Source of the DNA: Massilioclostridium sp965141735
GTDB taxonomy: Bacteria; Bacillota; Clostridia; Oscillospirales; Ruminococcaceae
DNA length: 28,340 nt
NCBI GenBank assembly: GCA_965141735.1
Contig: CBCSOX010000012.1
Coordinates: 1 to 28,340, forward strand
Reading direction: 5' to 3'
Below the pieces are notes generated by a model. That model was not told where the DNA came from, ran no database searches, and saw only the letters and a program-made list of their open reading frames with translations. Shown in pieces: positions 24,231 through 28,340 of the stretch. The position numbers and the translations under genes were made by a program. Within the stretch, counting starts at the first letter, position 1. Each line of letters begins with the position of its first letter.

Positions 24231-26201
24231 ATGCAGGAAATCATGCTCACGGTCAAGGAAACCGCTGAACTCAAAGGCTGCAGTGAGCAATACATAAAAA
24301 AACTTGTAGCTGAGAATAAGCTAGTATGTGTAGAGACAACCAACGAAAAGAACCGTAAAAAATACCTCCTCCCTCTGTCTGCGTTGCCAGACAATTTGCA
24401 GCGCAGGTACTACCAACGGCGCAGGCGAAACGATATCGTTCCGATAGAGGAAAAATCATCGAAACCCCTTGATTCCTTTACCGAAGAGGAACGAAAAGAG
24501 ATCACCTTTTGGATGAATCTTGTGGAGAAGTGGCAGACATACCGTCAGGAGCGGAGCTCGGAGAGCAAGGCGGAGACGGATCACAAATTTGTGCTGTGGG
24601 CACAGCTGGAATACGACCTGCCGCATTTATCGGTGACCACCCTGTACCGGCGCTGGGAGGCAATTCGGAAGGACAACCTGGATGGACTGGTGGACATGCG
24701 CGGCAAGTCCAGACGGGGGAAAAGCTGTATTGAGGACAAGGTGTGGGATGTCTTCTTGTCCTACTACCTCGATCTGAGACAGCCCACGGTTGACAGTTGC
24801 TACCGCAGCACCTGGGACTGGCTGCAGATCAAACATCCGGAAAGCCTCCCGTTGCCGCACCCGACGACCTTCCGACGAAAGATACAGCGGGAAGTCCCTC
24901 CCGCCGTCCTGGTATATGAACGCGAAGGAGGAAAGGCAATGCACGACCGCTGTGCCCCCTACATGACCCGGCTGTACGATCACATGGAGCCAAACGACTA
25001 CTGGATCGCAGACAACCACACTTTTGATTTCATGACGCTCGGCAGCAACGGCAGGCCGCACAGGCTCTACCTGACCGCTTTTTTGGATGCTCGTTCTACC
25101 GCCTTTGTCGGCTGGTGCGTAACCTATGCCCCCTGCGGGGACGCGACGCTGATCGCGCTGCGGGATGCGATCCTGCGCACCAACAGCGTACCCAAAAACA
25201 TCTACGTGGACAACGGCACCGAGTTTTTGGTGCACGACATCGGAGGAAACGGGCACCGGACGAAAAAGAAGCCCAAAAAAGAAGAGGATTTCCATCCTCC
25301 AGACGTCCTCACCCGGCTCGGAATCAACATGGTCAACGCAATCCCCGGAAACCCGGAGGCAAAGATCATCGAGCGCATCTTTTTGGACGTCAAGAATATG
25401 CTCTCTAAGCTGGTGTCCAGTTATTGTGGCGGAACAATCTCGGAACGCCCTGAAAATCTCAATCGAATGCTCAAGCGGCGGGACATCCCAGCAGACGACG
25501 AAATGATCCAGGTGGTCAACGAATTTGTAGAGGGATATTACAACCATCTGCCATACAACGGCGCTGTTGCGGCAGACAGGGGCAAGCCGAAGATGCAGGT
25601 GTACACGGAGCATCTCTATCATGTGAAGCGGCCAAAATCAAAGGAGGATTTGAGATTAATGCTGATGCGCAGTTCCAGACCGGTCAAGGTGGGCCGAAAA
25701 GGCGTTTCCCTCGACATCGCAGGCTACAAGCTGTTTTATTGGACGGATGAATTCCTGCTGCATCACCAGAATAAAAAAGTGTATTACCGTTACGACCCGC
25801 AGGACCTGACTGTTGTCCATGTCTATGACGAGAGCAACAAATACATCGATACCCTGCCGGTGGACAACGACACCGTCATGGAATACGGAGCCAGTACTGA
25901 TGAGATCAAGGGCGGCATGAGGCGGATCAACAGCTACAACAAGATGGTCAAGCAGTGGCGGCAGGGCCACGCGCTGAGCCCGGACGAGAAGATCACAGCG
26001 CTTGATTTGATGCGGATCCGGGCGCAGCAGAACATCCAGAATCCGCCTAATTACACCATGGCAAGCCCCAAGGTGATCGAAATTGTAGCGGCCGAGGTTC
26101 CGGAGCGAAAGGAACTGCCGACAGCGGTCAACCAGGCGGCGCCGCTTGATACCATGATTGCAAATCTAAAAAAATACAAAGGAGACCAGAACGATGGATA
26201 A
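24231..26201 (+). CDS. MuA-type DDE transposase
   Basis: 656 residues, close to Mu A (663). The N-terminus (MLTVKETAELKGCSEQYIKKLVAENKL) is an excisionase/Mu-type HTH for end binding, and a second helical DNA-binding region follows (about 80-225). The RNase-H-like integrase core carries Asp261 (WIADNHTFDF), Asp327 (IYVDNGTEF) and Glu381 (NPEAKIIER), the full DDE set. The C-terminal third (KVGRKGVSLDIAGYKLFYWTDEFL, TVVHVYDE) is the Mu transposase C-domain beta-barrel and tail that contacts MuB. GAAGGTG lies 6 bases before the ATG. It overlaps the ATPase gene by 8 bases, indicating translational coupling. It appears intact. Confidence 0.94.
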   Translation: MQEIMLTVKETAELKGCSEQYIKKLVAENKLVCVETTNEKNRKKYLLPLSALPDNLQRRYYQRRRRNDIVPIEEKSSKPLDSFTEEERKEITFWMNLVEKWQTYRQERSSESKAETDHKFVLWAQLEYDLPHLSVTTLYRRWEAIRKDNLDGLVDMRGKSRRGKSCIEDKVWDVFLSYYLDLRQPTVDSCYRSTWDWLQIKHPESLPLPHPTTFRRKIQREVPPAVLVYEREGGKAMHDRCAPYMTRLYDHMEPNDYWIADNHTFDFMTLGSNGRPHRLYLTAFLDARSTAFVGWCVTYAPCGDATLIALRDAILRTNSVPKNIYVDNGTEFLVHDIGGNGHRTKKKPKKEEDFHPPDVLTRLGINMVNAIPGNPEAKIIERIFLDVKNMLSKLVSSYCGGTISERPENLNRMLKRRDIPADDEMIQVVNEFVEGYYNHLPYNGAVAADRGKPKMQVYTEHLYHVKRPKSKEDLRLMLMRSSRPVKVGRKGVSLDIAGYKLFYWTDEFLLHHQNKKVYYRYDPQDLTVVHVYDESNKYIDTLPVDNDTVMEYGASTDEIKGGMRRINSYNKMVKQWRQGHALSPDEKITALDLMRIRAQQNIQNPPNYTMASPKVIEIVAAEVPERKELPTAVNQAAPLDTMIANLKKYKGDQNDG

Positions 26202-27165
26202 AGTGTACAATGCTGAGCTGCAGGAGCGAGTCCGAAAGCTGATCGACCCGGAAACCGGGCAGATGTCCCAGGCGGCCTTTGGGCGGGCAATCGGCTACTC
26301 GACCGGATCGATCATTTCCCAGTATCTTTCCGGGGCGTATAAAGGGGATGTAAACAAGCTGGAAAAGGCGATTACAAACTACTTTGACTTCCAGGGCCGA
26401 AAGCAGAATTTTGAGCGGGACAAGGGCGGCCTCAGACTGATCAGCCGCACTGAATATGTACCTACCACAATCTCCGAAAGGATTTACATGGCGATCGAAT
26501 ACATACGACTGACCGGGGGCATCGGTATCCTACATGGAGATGCTGGTATCGGGAAAACCCGAGCAGTGCTCAAATATCGAAAGGATAACGAGGGCTCTGT
26601 GCTCTATTTTCGGGCCAAGGAAGGGATCAAAACCCCCAATGAGATTTTTGAAAAAATTGCCGATATGCTGGGTATCGTAAACTATCGGAACAAAAAGGAG
26701 CGGATTGAACAGATCAGGAACCGACTCGAAGGTAAAAACAACATCATTATCATCGATGAAGCGCACTATCTGACCAGGCGAGCGGTGGACTCGCTCAAAG
26801 AGCTCGCCGAACCCAATGAGGACACGAGTGACGAATGCGCGAGCATTGTATTGGTGGGCAACACCTGCATCATGGACTATTTGAATGGGGCAAACAAAGA
26901 GAAGATGCGTCAGTTCAGAAACCGGGTCGTGTATGACGAGGAATACAAAACGACGCAAACCAAGATGGAAGATATCCGAAAGATCTTTCCCTATCTAGTT
27001 GAACGGCAGATGGAGAAAGAACTAAATTTTTTATATAAGGTAAGCAAGAGTGAATGTGGACTGCGTGGTGCTGTGATTGCATACAACTCGGCTGTCACGC
27101 GGGATGATGTGAGTCTAAAATCTCTGATGCAGGCTGTTAGTAGCACCGGAGCACGATTGATTTAG
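26194..27165 (+). CDS. MuB-type AAA ATPase (target-DNA delivery)
   Basis: 323 residues (Mu B is 312). An N-terminal HTH (about 25-60, MSQAAFGRAIGYSTGSIISQYLSGAYKGD) precedes an AAA ATPase with Walker A GDAGIGKT (115-122) and Walker B IIIIDEAH (184-191). Then follow a sensor-like VLVGN and MRQFRNRVV region and a C-terminal helical domain. MuB/TnsC-type proteins polymerise on target DNA, stimulate the transposase and confer target immunity. AAAGGAG lies 10 bases upstream of ATG 26194, inside the transposase gene. Together with the transposase it is the core transposition machine. It appears intact. Confidence 0.93.
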   Translation: MDKVYNAELQERVRKLIDPETGQMSQAAFGRAIGYSTGSIISQYLSGAYKGDVNKLEKAITNYFDFQGRKQNFERDKGGLRLISRTEYVPTTISERIYMAIEYIRLTGGIGILHGDAGIGKTRAVLKYRKDNEGSVLYFRAKEGIKTPNEIFEKIADMLGIVNYRNKKERIEQIRNRLEGKNNIIIIDEAHYLTRRAVDSLKELAEPNEDTSDECASIVLVGNTCIMDYLNGANKEKMRQFRNRVVYDEEYKTTQTKMEDIRKIFPYLVERQMEKELNFLYKVSKSECGLRGAVIAYNSAVTRDDVSLKSLMQAVSSTGARLI

Positions 27166-27176
27166 GGAGTATCCAT

Positions 27177-27701
27177 ATGAAACCGTTGACATCAGAACAG
27201 CAACAGCTTGTTGCGGATAATCACAATTTGATCTATGGGTATTGCTTAAAACACAAGTTGGACAGAGAGGAATACTACAGCGACTGCGCGCTCGCCCTTT
27301 GCTACGCTGCCCAGCACTATGATCCGTCCAAGGGGTCTTTTGGAACCTATGCATACCTGTGCATGAATCATCAAATCATCAAATCCCATGCCAGTGCCAT
27401 CTGTAAGAAACGTACCTGCACACAAGTATCAATTGACGAGAAGACTTTAGGCGGTCAAGGATATCGCTTGGAGGAGTTGCTGCCAGATGAATCGGATGCT
27501 GACGAGTCGTGGCTGACTGGAAAGGCGTACTACCAAGAAGCTATCGGAAAATTATCAGCGAAGGAACGTGAGCTGCTGTCATTGATGTATTCCGGGTACA
27601 GCATGAGAGAGATCGGAGAGCGTTTCGGAGTTACCCGAGCGTGTATCAGTTTAAGGTTGATTAAGATAAAAAACAAAGTAAGACAAGAGGAGACTGCGTG
27701 A
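27177..27701 (+). CDS. Sigma-70-like factor of the prophage
   Basis: 174 residues. The first half resembles sigma region 2 (REEYYSDCALALCYAAQHYDPSKGSFGTYAYLCMNHQI, with the GSFGTYAY core). A variable acidic linker follows. The C-terminus is a region 4 helix-turn-helix (LSAKERELLSLMYSGYSMREIGERFGVTRACISLRLIKIKNKV). It starts 11 bases after the ATPase stop, behind GGGAG. Such factors in Firmicute phages direct host polymerase to phage promoters. Mu itself uses Mor and C activators, so this would be a functional substitute. The stop overlaps the next ATG by one base. Confidence 0.87.
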   Translation: MKPLTSEQQQLVADNHNLIYGYCLKHKLDREEYYSDCALALCYAAQHYDPSKGSFGTYAYLCMNHQIIKSHASAICKKRTCTQVSIDEKTLGGQGYRLEELLPDESDADESWLTGKAYYQEAIGKLSAKERELLSLMYSGYSMREIGERFGVTRACISLRLIKIKNKVRQEETA

Positions 27702-28033
27702 TGAAGAAACAGTTTTTTAGAATGGCACTGAGTTTTGTATCCGGAATAGCGGTTGGGGTGTTGATCCGTTTAGGGGTCACGATGATCGGAACCCGTCCAT
27801 CGTCACCAGGCGGCGAGCTGCTGATTCTGCCGATGATCCTGCTACTGGTGTACTTTGGGTATTGTATCGGCACGGACGGCAGGGACAGAGAGTGTAAACG
27901 GTACTATCGTCGAGGATATAACAGAGGAGCACAAGCCGTCAAAGACCAGCTGTTTAAGCCTGTTAATTGCAGACACGTATGGAAGCCATATTTTGAGGAG
28001 GGACAACAGGGTGAAGACTCAAACCAAGGCTGA
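27701..28033 (+). CDS. Small two-helix membrane protein
   Basis: 110 residues. Two hydrophobic segments (about 6-27, MALSFVSGIAVGVLIRLGVTMIG; about 40-58, LLILPMILLLVYFGYCIG) are followed by a basic soluble tail (YYRRGYNRGAQAV). ATG 27701 overlaps the sigma-like stop by one base, with GAGGAG 8 bases upstream. GTG 27698 is an alternative. No family recognised. Confidence 0.72.
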   Translation: MKKQFFRMALSFVSGIAVGVLIRLGVTMIGTRPSSPGGELLILPMILLLVYFGYCIGTDGRDRECKRYYRRGYNRGAQAVKDQLFKPVNCRHVWKPYFEEGQQGEDSNQG

Positions 28034-28244
28034 ACGAGCCCGGGACGCGGCGCTGCTGTCTCTCGATCGCGATCAAATACTTACGTACTGCCGAAGGTAC
28101 AATGTACACCTGTCGTATCCGGATGAAGCGGTGTTCTGGCGCAACGTCCACAAGGCACGATTACATACACCTACCCTGCCGGAAAGCGCCCGCCGGGAGT
28201 CAGCCTACTGGCTTCGGCGGCATGGCTATCCGGTCGGATATTAG
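28011..28244 (+). CDS. Small conserved-looking phage protein
   Basis: 77 residues: KTQTKAERARDAALLSLDRDQILTYCRRYNV, then EAVFWRNVHKARLHTPTLPESARRESAYWLRRHGY. Helical and basic; it resembles short hypothetical proteins in Clostridia prophages, but no function is known to me. A GTG start at 28011 is inferred from the GAGGAGGG site 8 bases upstream; the open frame extends back to 27855, inside the previous gene. It overlaps that gene by 23 bases. Confidence 0.65.
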   Translation: MKTQTKAERARDAALLSLDRDQILTYCRRYNVHLSYPDEAVFWRNVHKARLHTPTLPESARRESAYWLRRHGYPVGY

Positions 28245-28261
28245 GAGGGCGGCAGCCCTCC
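28244..28261 (+). other. GC hairpin after the small phage gene
   Basis: ggagggc/gccctcc arms around a ggca loop, beginning at the stop codon. No T run follows, so it is more likely an RNA structure or attenuator than a terminator. Confidence 0.45.
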
Positions 28262-28325
28262 CCTTAATGCGGCCCGCCCCGGCGGACGGTCACAAGCCCG
28301 TGAAGAAACGCAGAGTGAGGATAAA

Positions 28326-28340
28326 ATGAAAGGTGGAATT
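28326..28340 (+). CDS. Start of next prophage gene (3' partial)
   Basis: ATG at 28326 with GTGAGG 5 bases upstream, then five codons (MKGGI) to the window edge. Too short to identify. Confidence 0.4.

Larger units (their letters stand above)
21660..28340 (+). mobile_element. Mu-like transposable prophage, left end and early region (right end outside window)
   Basis: The layout mirrors the left arm of phage Mu. Repeated putative transposase sites are followed by a leftward repressor, an operator with divergent promoters, a small Cro/Ner-like protein, small early genes, an A-type DDE transposase and a B-type AAA ATPase overlapping by 8 bases. A sigma-like factor and short phage genes come next. 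The region is compact, with overlapping genes and strong ribosome sites, unlike the flanking decayed DNA. The transposase and ATPase appear intact. No structural genes are visible before the edge, so a plasmid-like or defective transposon cannot be excluded. Confidence 0.8.

Noticed and set aside
24627..25622. 331-codon minus-strand frame opposite the transposase
   Set aside because: Antisense to a well-supported DDE transposase with all catalytic residues.
1..28340. CRISPR array
   Set aside because: No regularly spaced direct repeats with unique spacers were seen; the only clustered repeats are the four 11-mers at 21.7 kb.

Overview
The window looks like a chromosome segment of an anaerobic Firmicute of class Clostridia, probably Oscillospirales/Ruminococcaceae-like. 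This is inferred from gene content: a NifU-like/GGGtGRT pair, a PrsA-like lipoprotein, strong AGGAGG-type ribosome sites, consensus TTGACA/TATAAT promoters, moderate-to-high GC in housekeeping genes, and AT-rich intergenic and mobile DNA. No rRNA is present. One tRNA-Leu(GAG) gene is visible.

Layout, left to right. Bases 1-1564 hold the 3' part of a membrane GGDEF/EAL protein, followed by two terminator hairpins. Bases 2286-3628 hold three small minus-strand genes: a DUF1905 protein, a zinc-ribbon protein and a RibD/DHFR-like reductase. Bases 4061-4450 hold a GC-rich, hairpin-dense block ending in a minus-strand terminator, probably an uncharacterised structured RNA. A strong promoter then drives a two-gene operon (4645-6358) of a NifU/IscU-like scaffold and a GGGtGRT protein. 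A decayed IS200 transposase lies at about 6.6-7.0 kb. An APC permease and a MATE exporter follow, converging on an orphan membrane protein. Next come a large PAS-rich hybrid histidine kinase, an unusual double-GntR regulator, and a divergent PrsA-type foldase lipoprotein.

Bases 18.2-21.6 kb are a graveyard. They hold a second IS200 remnant with its end hairpins, the tRNA-Leu gene, a 38-bp perfect palindrome, and the abutting fragments of a methyltransferase and an alpha-L-rhamnosidase.

From about 21.66 kb to the right edge the window holds the left end and early region of a Mu-like transposable prophage. It has a cluster of four TTAATRGCAAC sites at the putative end, a leftward XRE repressor, an operator palindrome embedded in divergent promoters, and a Cro/Ner-like protein. 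Small early genes follow, then a MuA-type DDE transposase, a MuB-type AAA ATPase, a small sigma-70-like factor where Mu would carry late activators, and small phage genes. The right end lies outside the window. The most interesting items are this Firmicute Mu-like module with its own sigma-like factor, the structured RNA candidate, and the double-GntR regulator.
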